64,000 nt of DNA, from assembly GCA_025403435.1 (NCBI GenBank), contig CM046350.1, positions 36,672,131 through 36,736,130 on the forward strand, in the 5' to 3' direction. This DNA is from Artocarpus heterophyllus (taxonomy: Eukaryota; Streptophyta; Magnoliopsida; Rosales; Moraceae). Positions within the stretch are counted from its first letter, which is position 1, and each line of letters begins with the position of its first letter. This document shows, piece after piece, positions 25,624 through 41,776 of this stretch. The notes under the pieces are model-generated. The model saw only the letters and a list, made by a program, of their open reading frames with translations, ran no database searches and was not told the DNA's origin. Both the position numbers and the translations under genes were made by a program.

Positions 25624-26380
25624 GGTAACCCAGGGGTTGAGTCCCTAGGTTCGATCTGATCACGGGCCCACTCGGGCCCATGTAAAAAAAAACTTCAGGT
25701 CTGGGCCGAAGCCCAAACTTTTCCCCCACGCAACCCTAGGGGTCTTTCGTCCCCTGGGTGAAGGTGACGGGCGGCCTAACGGCCACCGCCCCTGTGTTGC
25801 GGCCAGACGGCCGCAGCTTCTCTACTTTAGCGCGACCATCAGACACGGCCGACGCCGGCAGTAGGAGGTCCTGCCGCCGGCGAAATCCCTGTTTTTTTTT
25901 TTTTTTTTTATGTGGCGGCCTCTATGGCCGCCGCTTTCTTGCTCTGCCGCGGCCAGAGACCGCGGCGCTGTCTTTCCGGCGCAACCTCACAGCTGCGCAC
26001 GGAGTACTTCACCGGCGACGGTAATGATGCCGTCGGCTTTCCTTATACAACTCGGGTCCAAAAAAAAATTGAATCCATATATATATGCATATATAATGAA
26101 GCAAAACGTTAATAACGTTTTTTTTAAAAAAAAAAATTCCTTTTTCATGTCTTTTTTGAATGACAGAGGTTGAAAACGATTGAAAGCAATTGATGTTACT
26201 TTTTTTTTCGACAAACGTGCCGTATAAACGCATAAAGAAATCGAATTGTATTCAACCAAAAATTTAAACAATTGTTCTCAAATTCAACAATTTTATAAAA
26301 CTATAGATTGTTAAATTTGAGAATTTTTAATGAGAATCACATATAGAAAATTATTGATTCTCAATGATTCAACATGAAGA

Positions 26381-26394
26381 GGCTCTAGATACCA
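26381..26394 (-). promoter_or_regulatory. Copia-1 primer binding site (altered)
   Basis: Minus-strand TGGTATCTAGAGCC two bases from the 5' LTR. It matches the initiator tRNA-Met complement TGGTATCAGAGCC with one extra T. Confidence 0.8.
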
Positions 26395-26396
26395 CT

Positions 26397-26861
26397 TGTT
26401 AGAATAAAATTGTGATGAAAACCATCATCACCCAAGATCGTTCATGTCAATCATCAAGAATATTAATAAGATGCGGAAGCTAACTTGAATCCATTGATAG
26501 AATGTGATTCTTGAGTCCTTTGGTTGATGATCTTCTAAGTCTGGTACGTAAATCCTCCCTATCAGAATGCTCTGTAATCTTTCTGTAGATGGGTAACAGA
26601 AAAAATAATGTACATACAGACTTAGGGACCACAACCCCTTTATATAATTGCTAAACCCTAGCAATTATCCTTAATTACCAATTTAGCCCATCATAAAATT
26701 AGTAATTATAATTTTGGTCTCTACACATAGGAGGCCCACACTTAATGATGCATTAAAAGCCCAAAACCCAAATTAATCACTTTTAATTGGGCAACCTTAT
26801 TGATAGTCTTTAATTTACATTTATTTAATATATTGGCCTATAATTGGATTTTGATCCAACA
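26397..26861 (-). repeat. Copia-1 5' LTR
   Basis: Direct repeat of 19906-20371. The promoter-like minus-strand TATATAAAG lies at 26638-26646, with transcription running toward the gag. Confidence 0.95.
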
Positions 26862-29685
26862 TATATATCTAATCTAAATTTATGTTTGGATAACTTATTC
26901 ATTTCTTTTAGACCTAAACACCTCCTGATATTTTACTCTACAAATAAGAACGTAATTTACTATCTTCTATTTCCGCATTGTATGCCAATCAACAATTTAG
27001 ATAATTCCTCTTTCTAAGTAATTGAATTGAATGATGCCGCCAACGCTCTTATAACAAAAGGCATCAACAATAGTCAACCACGATATCAGTATACGACTCA
27101 ATTTTTGAATGTTTAATGTGTCATGACATTCTATACGTTGATGTCAATGAAAGAGAACTGCTTCACCACGACCACTTCTGTGGCTTATGTTAGACAAGTA
27201 AAAAATCCGTGAACCTCATTGCAGCATTTGAACTTACAACACCTACATTGCATAGCCAGACCTGTTATTAACCAGCGAAACAGTGGCCTATAATTCCAAA
27301 AAATAATAATAATAAAACAACACCAAAGGCCCAATGTCGTTTATCAAAATTGCTCCGCCGTTTATATGTTTTCAGTAGTGTTTAGACTCTTGCGGTATTT
27401 TTTATTACTAAAAATTTCAAGATCACATTGCTTTTATCTTCGGCGGCCTGACAGTTAACCCCTCACCCTTGTCAATTCTCTTAAAATCGAATTTAATATA
27501 ATCCCCATCCTAAGTGACAACTTTGCACCTACAAATGCTCTACATTCACCAAAAAGTCAAAACACCGGTGCACAAATAACCTGCAAAGCCGGCTGCTTTA
27601 GGCGGGAAAAGGTCATGAAAACCCCAGGACGCCCCTATACTAGCAGCCTCCTTCTGCAAGCCTGTGAGATTACACATCTTGCACACAAGCTGTCCAACGT
27701 AATTGGCTTCTACGTGTATGATATTTCGGTACTACTATTGTACTCAAGAAATCTCATATATATATATTTTATTATTATATGCACTATAATAATTCTCTAC
27801 AACTTATAGTACTATTAGACTTCAAAACTTTAATCCTAAACTTTAGAAATGTAAGGTTATCATCCATTGATCCAATAATATTTCTAGCTTATCCTAAAAT
27901 TAAATTCATTCTATAAATTCCTATTGTAAGCTAGCAGCTTGGAACACTGCATATTAGAATTCTAGGGTTGGATAATTTTTGGCTTCCATTGAGATCTGGT
28001 AGGCAAACTTTTTTACTTTTTGGTTTTTCATGGTGAAGAGAAATTAAAAGGAGAATAGAAAATTGTGTTCTTGAAGGTCTCCTACAATTACAAGAAGAAT
28101 CAATAGTAGTCTTACACTGGTTGATTTGAGGAAAAAGAGAATAACAAAGGAGATCTTTGCTATTGCTTTTATAATTTAAAATTAATTGCCTAATAAATAA
28201 TAGTTATAGCGCAATTAGTTTTGATAACATAATAGGTAATAATTATTGAAAAATAATTTCTTACAACATTATTTCCTGAAATTCCTGGTATCTAGTGGTA
28301 ACCGACTAACTATTGACGTAATCTCTAATCAATAGAGAAAATTAGGTGCCATACCATTTCTCTAATACTACTAATGTCTTATACATTTTTTTTTTCAATC
28401 CTTTGATTTATAGCACTTTTGACACACGATATGTCCAAATTTTCCTTACAAAAAATCTCAAATCACCTAGCTCTTTTTCTCTTTCTTCCCTCACTCTATG
28501 TTTCACATTCTTCCCTCTCTTCTTGTGTCTCTTTCTCTCACCTCTCTCTTTTTTTGTTTCTTAAAAGTGTTTTTTTTTAAAATTTTTTTTTAAAGAAATA
28601 GTAGAAATCAAAAGTGATATCACAGAAGAAGCGATATTTATCAAATTGACCTGACGGATAACCACAAATTATCACCTTCAGATATCGAACGAACGTCTGG
28701 CCAACAACTACAAAGTCTCAGAGTAGGATATCGATCCTCATCAGCCAGCTAACTCCACTTGTTGTCAATTTTAGTACTAAAATTATAGTAAATATTAGGT
28801 TTTTTAAAACTTTTTTTTTGAAGTTAATGATATGCTCTAAATTATTTTAAGTATAAGAACATACTTAGTCATAAATATTTTATTTGTTCTCAGAAAATTC
28901 ACTTATTTACCGGTTTTTGCGAGGATTGGGCCATGATGGTGATCGGGTCCAAGCGGGTTTGTCTTGTCTAACATAAGCCAATGCCTAAAATTAAAAGGAA
29001 TTTTCCTAAACCTCATATTTTTAAACATACAATTTTACAAATGAAGCACATGTTTCAAACATTTTTTGCCACGAAAAGATATTTTGATAGAGGAGAGTGT
29101 TGAGAGGGTAAGAATTTGTCTATTTTGAATTGGTTGGGGAAAATAATTAACAACTCATACCATTTTAAAAAAGGAAAACGAATAATAGCGTAGTATCCAA
29201 TAACTGTGACAGGGCGTAACGTAATATTAATTTACTAGTGTAACATATTGTAAACGAACTTTTACCGCGTCAAAAATCAATCGAACCTTTTTTATGTCTC
29301 TCTATAACATTGCGTTTTTTCACTTTTACTAGGGGCGGGAGTAGAATTTGGAAACGAACACTCAAAGACGATAAGCCCTTGATATGAGCTCGTAATTACG
29401 AACATGCCCATACCGCAAGACGGTTCAGGCGGGAAGAATCCGTTACGCGTTAGTTTTACGTTAATAACTACTCTTCCAAGAACATATTTTCTCTCCACTC
29501 TTTTCTTCTTCTCCATTTTCTCACTCCAAACTGAAAAAAACCAAGAAACCAAACACCTCTCTTTCTTTCTCTGCGCATGTCAATCTTCAAATGCATCATT
29601 AATAAACAGATCCTCACAAAGAAAAACACTCAAGTCGCAGGGAAAGAAGCCAAACAAAAACCTCGTTTCTTCCCTTCTTTCTCCC
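26862..29685. other. Intergenic region and FLA upstream sequence
   Basis: No recognisable gene. Contains a pyrimidine-rich tract (28465-28560), T/A homopolymers (28568-28595) and AT-rich spacers. The last few hundred bases must hold the promoter and 5' UTR of the gene at 29686. A weak TATA-like 'ctataac' is at 29303-29309 and a pyrimidine-rich leader runs through 29470-29680. No transcription start can be fixed. Confidence 0.5.
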
Positions 29686-30519
29686 ATGGCAATCCACCTC
29701 CGATCTCTCCCCCTACTCTTCTTCATTGCCGCCACCTCCGTCGCTTCTACCTCCTTTCCTCCAACCGCGCCGTTTCTGCCGCCGTCTTTACCTTCTCCAC
29801 CGCTGTCACTCTCGTTGCCGTCGCCGTCCCCAATACAACAAGGCTCTCCTCGATCACCGCCCCGCCACTCACGCCGTCCCAAACACCCACCATCAACGTC
29901 TCCGCCGCTGCCAGCGGCAACTCCGGAACAGCTTAACAACATAATTGACGCTCTGATCGGAGCCGGAGACTTCGGCGACTGGATCGGCATGGTGGCGAGC
30001 GCTGTCCTTCCTCTCAGCGCCACCATCTTCGTCCCCGAGAACGACGGTGGCGGCTCGGCCAACCGCCTTCCCTCCGCTGGCGACCCTTTCACGTTCTCTT
30101 ACCACGTTATTCCTCAGCGGCTCTCCTTCTCGGAGCTTTTGCAGTTCAAGACCAATGCTCGTCTGCCGACTCTCCTCCCCGGAAGGTCCCTCGTAATCAC
30201 CAGCAACTCGCCGCTGAACTTCTCCATAGACTGCTCTCCGATCACTGTGCCGGACCTCTATGTCACCTCCGCCTTCGCAGTCCATGGCATCGCCAGAATC
30301 TTCGACTACTCCGTCTACGGCCAAGACAACCAGCCAAAGCCGCCGGCCGATCAGTCGGAGGTGGCCCGGCAACCGCAGGCGCCGAAAGGGGCAGATGGCA
30401 GAGTTTCAGAGTGGAGCTCGGATGCAGGGCCGCCATGTCTCTGCATTGAATTTCCTGTTGTTTTGGTGGTCGTTTGTGCGGTTTTGGGGTTCAAGATTCA
30501 GAGGAACAACTTCAAATAA
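29686..30519 (+). CDS. Fasciclin-like arabinogalactan protein, single FAS1 domain (FLA20/21 type)
   Basis: A 277-residue intronless gene. The start at 29686 has a strong plant context (CCCATGGC) and gives a signal peptide (residues 1-21, MAIHLRSLPLLFFIAATSVA). The frame is open further upstream to 29404, but that extension would bury the signal. Residues 22-80 are rich in Pro, Ser and Thr with SP/TP/AP pairs, the usual arabinogalactan glycosylation pattern. Residues 82-208 form one FAS1 domain: SATIFVPEND (H1-like), FSYHVIPQR (YH motif), LVITSNSPLNFSID, and VTSAFAVHGIARIFDY (H2-like). A hydrophobic C-terminal stretch (254-268) could be a membrane anchor or GPI signal. Family members act at the cell surface and wall in adhesion-like roles; the role of this subgroup is poorly known. 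The protein should enter the secretory path. Confidence is high for family, moderate for subgroup. Confidence 0.9.
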   Translation: MAIHLRSLPLLFFIAATSVASTSFPPTAPFLPPSLPSPPLSLSLPSPSPIQQGSPRSPPRHSRRPKHPPSTSPPLPAATPEQLNNIIDALIGAGDFGDWIGMVASAVLPLSATIFVPENDGGGSANRLPSAGDPFTFSYHVIPQRLSFSELLQFKTNARLPTLLPGRSLVITSNSPLNFSIDCSPITVPDLYVTSAFAVHGIARIFDYSVYGQDNQPKPPADQSEVARQPQAPKGADGRVSEWSSDAGPPCLCIEFPVVLVVVCAVLGFKIQRNNFK

Positions 30520-31704
30520 TGGCATAGAGAAATTGGGGTTTCTGCTGATTTTTGGTATTGGGTAATTGTTTTTGAGACTCTCTCTTTTCATCTTGTAACG
30601 TCTTCTTGTTGGGTTGACAAATCTTGGTAATATAGATAGTGAATACGTATAATTGGGACTCCTTTTTGGGGATTTTTTTTTCTCATTCATTGTTCTTTTC
30701 TTCAGTTTCTTGCTGATGAACTTGTAAATTTTCCCAATTCATTCGAGCTGTGAATAGTGAAAACAGCTTTTAGTTTTGGTTTGTTGGTATTATGGAATGT
30801 AACACACATCTTTAGCATTTCATGGAATTTTGCATTTTCAAATTTTAATTGTTTTACCCAACACACCAGCATAATTTCCTGTTTTGTCTCGCATCAAAAG
30901 TACCCAAAACAAAAAAAAAAATACATGACTTCTGTTTTTAAAATTTTGTTTTTCTATTGTTGCATAATTGTATTTTGTTACCTGAATCGTTGATGCTAAT
31001 TTTTGTGGAACCTTTTCCTTTTTTTTTAAGGGAAGAATCTTTTTAGTTTCAATATAACATGTTGCAGAAATTTTGTCAAGGGTCCCTTCGGGAAAAAAAT
31101 AAAAATAAGTGGAATAAGGGTAAGTTAGTTTCATAAGTGCAATTTGATCCTACCAAGAGTTCCAATTCTTTTTTTTTTTTTTTTATGGCGTACCAATTTT
31201 TATTATTTGAAGCACATATACCAAGAGTTCTCAAACCGTTAACGCTATTCATTCATGATAATTTTAATTGCAAGTGTAATATATTCAAAATTAAGAAGCA
31301 AGTATACTGCATACCACCTTTAGTTCTAGCTCAAAATGCAAAAAGAAAGCTTTAATTCCACATGGTCGTCACTAAAATCTAAATCCTAATTTATAAGAAG
31401 AGGGCACCAAGATCAGCAAAATTGAGATTTGACATATAGAAGGGTTAGAGAACTGTTCCCCTCACGTACAACCAGCCTAATCTGCGAGCCACAAAAAATT
31501 ACTTCTCTTAAAACCAACATGCTATACGAAGGTCAATGGCGGGCGCATTGCACTGCAAATATTTGTTTGCAACACGGACTCGTTCCGAAAACAATTCCAA
31601 ACAGCCGCAACTCCTCCTTTATGGACTTTTCCCCAAAAGAATAAGCCTAACAAAATGAGTAAATAAACTAACTACTACCTTATCTTAAATGTGAAGAAAA
31701 AAAT
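30520..31704. other. Spacer between FLA and demethylase genes
   Basis: Holds the 3' UTR of the gene ending at 30519 and, at the right side, the 3' flank of the convergent gene. AT-rich with short A and T runs (30911-30922, 31170-31184). No exon seen. Confidence 0.6.
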
Positions 31705-31866
31705 ATGAATTCCCCTATTCCTTCTCATTTATTTACACGTTTCTCAATCTCTTCTTCGATCAATGCTGTAAATGCTATTCTCAACTCAGCAGTTTGTGAT
31801 TCACTGCTGAACAATATCGCAATGTCTTTAGCCAAAAAAAAAAAAAATGAATTCCCCTATTCCTTC

Positions 31867-37376
<5,510 letters not shown>

Positions 37377-38138
37377 TTTGGGCAGTTTCATCAACGGTAA
37401 AGATCATGAAAAACCAAATTACAGAACCTGCAAAAGAGAATCCTTATGTTAAACCATCCAAATCAGAACCCCAGCAATCAAAAGAAACTCTCTTATTTGT
37501 GCATTACAAAACAGACTTAAATCTACCATAATTAACATTAAACTCAGAAAAAAGAGAGAGGATATATATACACACATATAAAATCAGAATTTACAGATAC
37601 CCAAATGGCGAAATAACCAATAATAGTCCCCAAAACTGCTTATAAATCAACCAAAACAAATCCAAATTCCACGCTTTGATTCAACCAAATTGAGAACGCT
37701 GAAGGAAAAGAAAAAAGAAAATACTATTGCATTTGTTATAAAAGAAAACCAAATTAACCACTGGCTTGTATTTTTCTTTTTTTATTTAATGAAATTCCAC
37801 ACGTCATCAACAAATTTCCCAGAAAACCACACTCGTGTGTGAATGTTGAAACGAGAATTGACTCGGTAAACAAACCTAATTCGGAGAAACAATAAATCCC
37901 ACAAAAAGCGAGGTCCTCAAACAATGAGAAAATAGAAAAGTAGTTTCCAAAGAAACAAATATATAATATATTTATCAAACCGAAAGAAAAAATAAAAAAA
38001 GAAAAAAAAAAAGTGAACAAAATAGGCGAAAGGGCACAAAACCCTAAGAAGGGCAGTCATACCAGCTACGTGTTGGGGGAACTTTAGAGCAAACAAAACC
38101 GTTATAATCTTTAGGTTGAAAAGTGATAAACTTTGGCC

Positions 38139-38146
38139 TATTTATA
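38139..38146 (-). promoter_or_regulatory. TATA box of the JMJ14-like gene
   Basis: Minus-strand TATAAATA. A start about 30 bp downstream would fall near 38110, giving a leader of about 730 bp before splicing, upstream of the ATG at 37376. The box overlaps the edge of the MITE at 38145-38295. Inferred from position and motif only. Confidence 0.55.
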
Positions 38147-38295
38147 AGGTGTTTAAAAAAGTGATAAAAATTAATAGTATGGATTATTTTTATGTAAGAA
38201 TTTTATACTATAATATATTTTTTTATTGTTATTGTAATATATAAAAATTTTATACTATTTTTAACTGAGATTGTGGTGGAACTACCAAACACCAC
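38145..38295. mobile_element. MITE copy 1 (Tourist-like)
   Basis: 151 bp bounded by TTA at 38142-38144 and 38296-38298. Terminal inverted repeats are AAGGTGTTT at the left and CCAAACACC at the right. The interior matches MITE copy 2 (ttttattgtta-tgtaa, aactgagattgtgg) but is more AT-decayed. TSD and TIR pattern fit the PIF/Harbinger Tourist type. Confidence 0.75.
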
Positions 38296-38298
38296 TTA

Positions 38299-39549
38299 GT
38301 ATTGTTTCGAAAGATTTTATAAATATTTTTACATATTTTTTTATGTAAAAATTTTAAAAATGCTTTAACTATAATTTTTAAAAATAAAATTATTTTTATT
38401 TATTTTAAAAATAATATCTATAAATTTTAAATATTTTAATTTAAGAAACTATTATCTTTTTAAAAAAAAAAAAAAAAACAATGCGAGCCAAAATTGGAAA
38501 GAATAGGAGACGAGTCCAGGTTGGATAAGAAATCTTTCATTAAACGAGGAAGTTGGATCTAAAATTCTAAATGGGTAACAGGAAAGAAGGAAATTAAATT
38601 AATTAATGAAATTAAATTCTCATTTACATCCCTTGGTATATATTTAGAGTAATAAATAAATACACAAATATTTTAGAGAGAAAGAAGGGGTCAGGTCAAC
38701 AAGGAAAAGAAGAACCCGCTGAAACGTGTGCCGCACGCAGTATTTAGTGGAAGGATAGCGGTGGGTACAAAGCCCAATCCAAGCAAAGCACTTGACCAAA
38801 AAAATTAAATTAAATTAAAAATTGGAAATTGGCAAATGAAAAATGAGAAATAAAAATAAAAAATAAAGAAAGCCAAACCCAACCAACCACGCAAAGGAAA
38901 AGCCTGACAGTTAAAATAAAAACCAAAAGCAAAAAAATGTAGGGAACTTCCGGCCCAAAAGTACCTGGTATATGGGCCCACTTATCTCTGACACATGACT
39001 CAATCCTGTCTTTGTCTTTCTCTCTCTCTTGGTTTTACACGTTGTTTGGTACTTGGAACCTTGAAAGACAGTTTTTCTTTTTTCTTTTTTTTTTCTTTTT
39101 AAGATAATATGGTCTCGAAATTACTATTTAGCATTCGTTCAAAAATAGGAAACTGGCAAATTGCTATTAATCAGTAGCAGATTTGCTAAACTGTAAAATC
39201 ACACTTATTAACCTTTATAGGGTTAAAGCTCGCCTCATTGTTTTATAAATAGTAAAATTTTAATATACAAAGATAAAAATAATTTTTCAAACTATAATTG
39301 CAATACGAATGAAATAGAGTGATATAAAAATATTCTGTTTCTAGATAAAACAAAAACCAAAACTACGAAAAATATTTTGTTTATGTTATAATGCAAAATA
39401 ACGGAATTACTAAGCATGCATAAAATAGAAAAGAGATGTTTAACTGATCCAGATCCAAATGTGTCTCATGTCACATTTTAAACTGGTCTATTTATTTATG
39501 ATATCCTGTAAGTCATATCTGTTTACCATTCTTTGAAACTTTTCACTTA
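38299..39549. other. Upstream region of the demethylase gene, no gene seen
   Basis: AT-rich, with an A run at 38465-38479 and pyrimidine-rich tracts (39013-39030, 39070-39100). No exon recognised. Confidence 0.5.
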
Positions 39550-39727
39550 TAGGGTGTTTGAAAAGGTGGTGGAAACTAGTGGTGGGAACCACTTTTACTG
39601 TAACATGTGAGAGTTTTATACTGTAACATATTTTTTTATTGTTACTGTAGCATGCGAGAGCTTTACACTGTTTATAACTGAGATTGTGGTAGGAACTGAG
39701 TGGTTCCCACCACTGCCAAACACCCCC
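39550..39727. mobile_element. MITE copy 2 (Tourist-like)
   Basis: 178 bp bounded by TTA at 39547-39549 and 39728-39730. Ends are TAGGGTGTTTGAAAAGGTGG and, inverted, GGGGGTGTTTGGCAGTGG. Internal subterminal repeats 'gtggtgggaacc' and 'ggttcccaccac' are also inverted. No coding capacity; related to copy 1. Confidence 0.85.
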
Positions 39728-39730
39728 TTA

Positions 39731-40639
39731 TTTGTCCTAAATACTAAATAGTCAATTTTTCCTTCTTATTAGCCAGGGTTTATATGATTGTTTTAATCAC
39801 CCTTTATTTTAGAGGGCGTCTTTGTTTTTTAATTTCTAGAAATAGAAAGAAATATTAATTGACGTTTTATTTGTATAACAAATTCATAAAAAACTTGTTA
39901 AGATAACTCAAAAAGAAATTAAGCTCTAATTAAAGAAGAGACTCTTTTCGCTCTTTTGAAATGGCAAGTTTCAAAGACTACAAAAGTAGTAAGATTTTTT
40001 TTTTTAAAAAAAAAAACCCCTTTCTAGCATTCGCATGCATCAGGTTGACTCGTTGATTTATGACATCAAACCCGACCTGAGGCCATTTACATTCGTCATG
40101 TGCTTAATGTACTTGTGCTTTATTCTTGCCCTTGTCATGCATAATAGCAAAATTATAAGTAAATAAAAAAAATAAGTATAAACAATATAAAAATTTAACT
40201 CGTAAAGTGCTGAACTATTCAAATAAAATAAAATCTTATTAAAAATTCAAAAAAAATCTTCTTAAAATATAATACATTATAAGTTCCATTAGAAAGTTAT
40301 AATAAGTACCAATAGTATAAATTCCACATTCAATGACATTTTTTAATGTTGTTAAATGACAAAACAACGGTTAGCCAAACTATCATCTTATTTAGAGACA
40401 TTAAATGACATATTGTATGGCAAATGATGTGAAGTGGTGCAGACAATGTTTCTTAGAAACCTGTAGTCTCATGTCGATATTTAATAACGATTTCTTCATT
40501 AAAACTTACACAGAACTAACAGAAAAGTATGTTGTTTAAAAGTGATTTTCTATATATGGCCTATGTTCCAGGTTTATCCTCGTGATTTGGCATTATAATT
40601 TGCTGATCATGGTAAATAAAATCATGGTAAATAAAATAT
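39731..40639. other. AT-rich spacer, no gene seen
   Basis: Low-complexity AT-rich DNA with a T10/A10 junction at 39996-40015. No exon, RNA gene or clear element. Confidence 0.5.
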
Positions 40640-41076
40640 ATTAGAAATTTTCAATATAATTCATTATTCCAAATTTAGAATCTTTTATTTTAAATTTAGG
40701 ATTATTTGTAGTTTTTAATTTTAAATAGATTGTTTTCTTTTTATTTTTAATTTTCAAAATAATTTATTTTCCTATTTTTTTTGTAGTTTCCTATTACTGT
40801 TTGAGGCAATTAAGACTATAAATACGTTAATTCTATCATATGTAAAGGTGAAAAAATTTATTAATAAATTTGAGTTTTTAATCTCCTTTTTTCAATCTTC
40901 TCAGTATTCTTTAGAATCAACGAATAATTGATGTCTAATCTCCTGGTATTCTTATAAAACTGCTATCTTTTGGTATTCATAGAGAATCATCGAATTTTTC
41001 GGCATTTGAATTGAATGAACATATTCTAAGAGCTAATCCTTTTTTTTGTTTTTTTGCTTTTTAACTCTCCGCTACA
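40640..41076 (+). repeat. LTR of a small or unclassified LTR element
   Basis: AT-rich sequence ending GCTACA at 41076, followed after five bases by a tRNA-Met primer site. A related sequence occurs twice in the opposite orientation at 41780-42340 and 42480-43020 (shared 'ttctttagaatcaacga' and 'tctggtattct' blocks). The 5' boundary is approximate. Confidence 0.6.
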
Positions 41077-41081
41077 TCAGT

Positions 41082-41093
41082 TGGTATCAGATC
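41082..41093 (+). promoter_or_regulatory. Primer binding site
   Basis: TGGTATCAGATC, a near match to the initiator tRNA-Met complement TGGTATCAGAGC, placed just inside the LTR end. Confidence 0.65.
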
Positions 41094-41120
41094 TGAAAAT
41101 TCCTTTACTGATTTCTCTCC

Positions 41121-41726
41121 ATGCCGCCTCCTTGTAGCCTCGACACTCATGCCACCAAAAAACTCGTCCACAGTTGTCTTGTCGAACAACTTAATGCTGT
41201 AGGGGAGAAACTCAATGCACTTGCCCTACAAAGTGCAAATGATGATGTTGAAATTGAAGAGGACATAAATGAAGATTTTAATTTTTGTCCACTTTTTTAC
41301 AATAATTATGATGAAGGAAATATCTTTATTGAGGACAAAGATGGTAGTGATGAATTTACTCGTGGTCCAATCTATGATACAAGTGATGGAGAAGATGATG
41401 ATCAAATAATTAATTTTGGTCCTATCTTTGATGATAGTAAGGGAGGAGAGGAGACCAAGACAATTTTTTTTGGTTCACTATTTGACGATATCGACGGTGA
41501 AGAAGGAGAAGATCTAGTTTCAGATTCTACTATTATCAATGAACAAGAAACTTTTCTTTTTCTGTTTCTACTTCTTGACATTACCTTCGATGTGGTTATT
41601 CCCAAACCAATCATGTTTAAATTCTATGAGATTGACTTTATTCTACCTATTCTAGAAAAGGATTGTGTCCATGTGTTTGATAAACTTTTCGCCCCCAAGG
41701 TGGTTCCTTCCGAATTCGGGAAATAG
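41121..41726 (+). CDS. Acidic 201-residue ORF inside an LTR element, function unknown
   Basis: Starts 28 bp after a primer binding site, where a retrotransposon gag would begin. Residues 1-35 could form a helix (LVEQLNAVGEKLNALALQ). Residues 45-135 are very acidic and contain four diverged copies of an 18-21 residue unit around a FGPIFDD-like core (FCPLFYN, RGPIYDT, FGPIFDD, FGSLFDD). The C-terminal part is hydrophobic with no recognised domain. No zinc knuckle, protease or polymerase follows before the next element at about 41.78 kb. Most likely a rapidly evolving element-borne protein or a truncated gag-like ORF rather than a host gene. I do not recognise a named family. Confidence 0.4.
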   Translation: MPPPCSLDTHATKKLVHSCLVEQLNAVGEKLNALALQSANDDVEIEEDINEDFNFCPLFYNNYDEGNIFIEDKDGSDEFTRGPIYDTSDGEDDDQIINFGPIFDDSKGGEETKTIFFGSLFDDIDGEEGEDLVSDSTIINEQETFLFLFLLLDITFDVVIPKPIMFKFYEIDFILPILEKDCVHVFDKLFAPKVVPSEFGK

Positions 41727-41776
41727 ATTATTCTCTATTCTTATCACTTTTTCGTATTTTTTATACATTTTTGCTA

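Larger units (their letters stand above)
24892..26396 (-). other. Copia-1 leader with homopolymers and GC-rich block
   Basis: About 1.5 kb between gag and the 5' LTR. 24940-25330 is shared with Copia-4. 25390-26050 is strikingly GC-rich with long C and T runs and a repeated 'acccaggggttga' block (about 25495 and 25630). 26050-26380 is AT-rich. The frames crossing the GC-rich block are low-complexity and not genes. Confidence 0.75.
19906..26861 (-). mobile_element. Copia-1: complete but mutated Ty1/copia retrotransposon
   Basis: A 6956-bp element with LTRs of 466 bp (19906-20371) and 465 bp (26397-26861), both TGTT...AACA, and target duplication TATAT at 19901-19905 and 26862-26866. Gene order on the minus strand is gag, protease, integrase, reverse transcriptase, RNase H, the Copia order. 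A polypurine tract and a primer site abut the LTRs. By hand count the LTRs differ by about 13 substitutions and one indel (about 97% identity). The coding frame has several nonsense codons and the protease active-site Asp is lost, so the copy cannot act alone. Confidence 0.95.

Noticed and set aside
25758..26173. Overlapping Arg/Ala-rich ORFs in the Copia-1 leader
   Set aside because: High GC content alone explains the open frames; several frames and both strands are open at once, none with a domain.
29404..29685. In-frame N-terminal extension of the FLA gene from ATG 29404
   Set aside because: It would place the signal peptide internally; the ATG at 29686 has better context and gives a proper secretory start.
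29580..30372. Minus-strand ORFs of 170 and 159 codons opposite the FLA gene
   Set aside because: Shadow frames of a GC-rich coding sequence with no domain.
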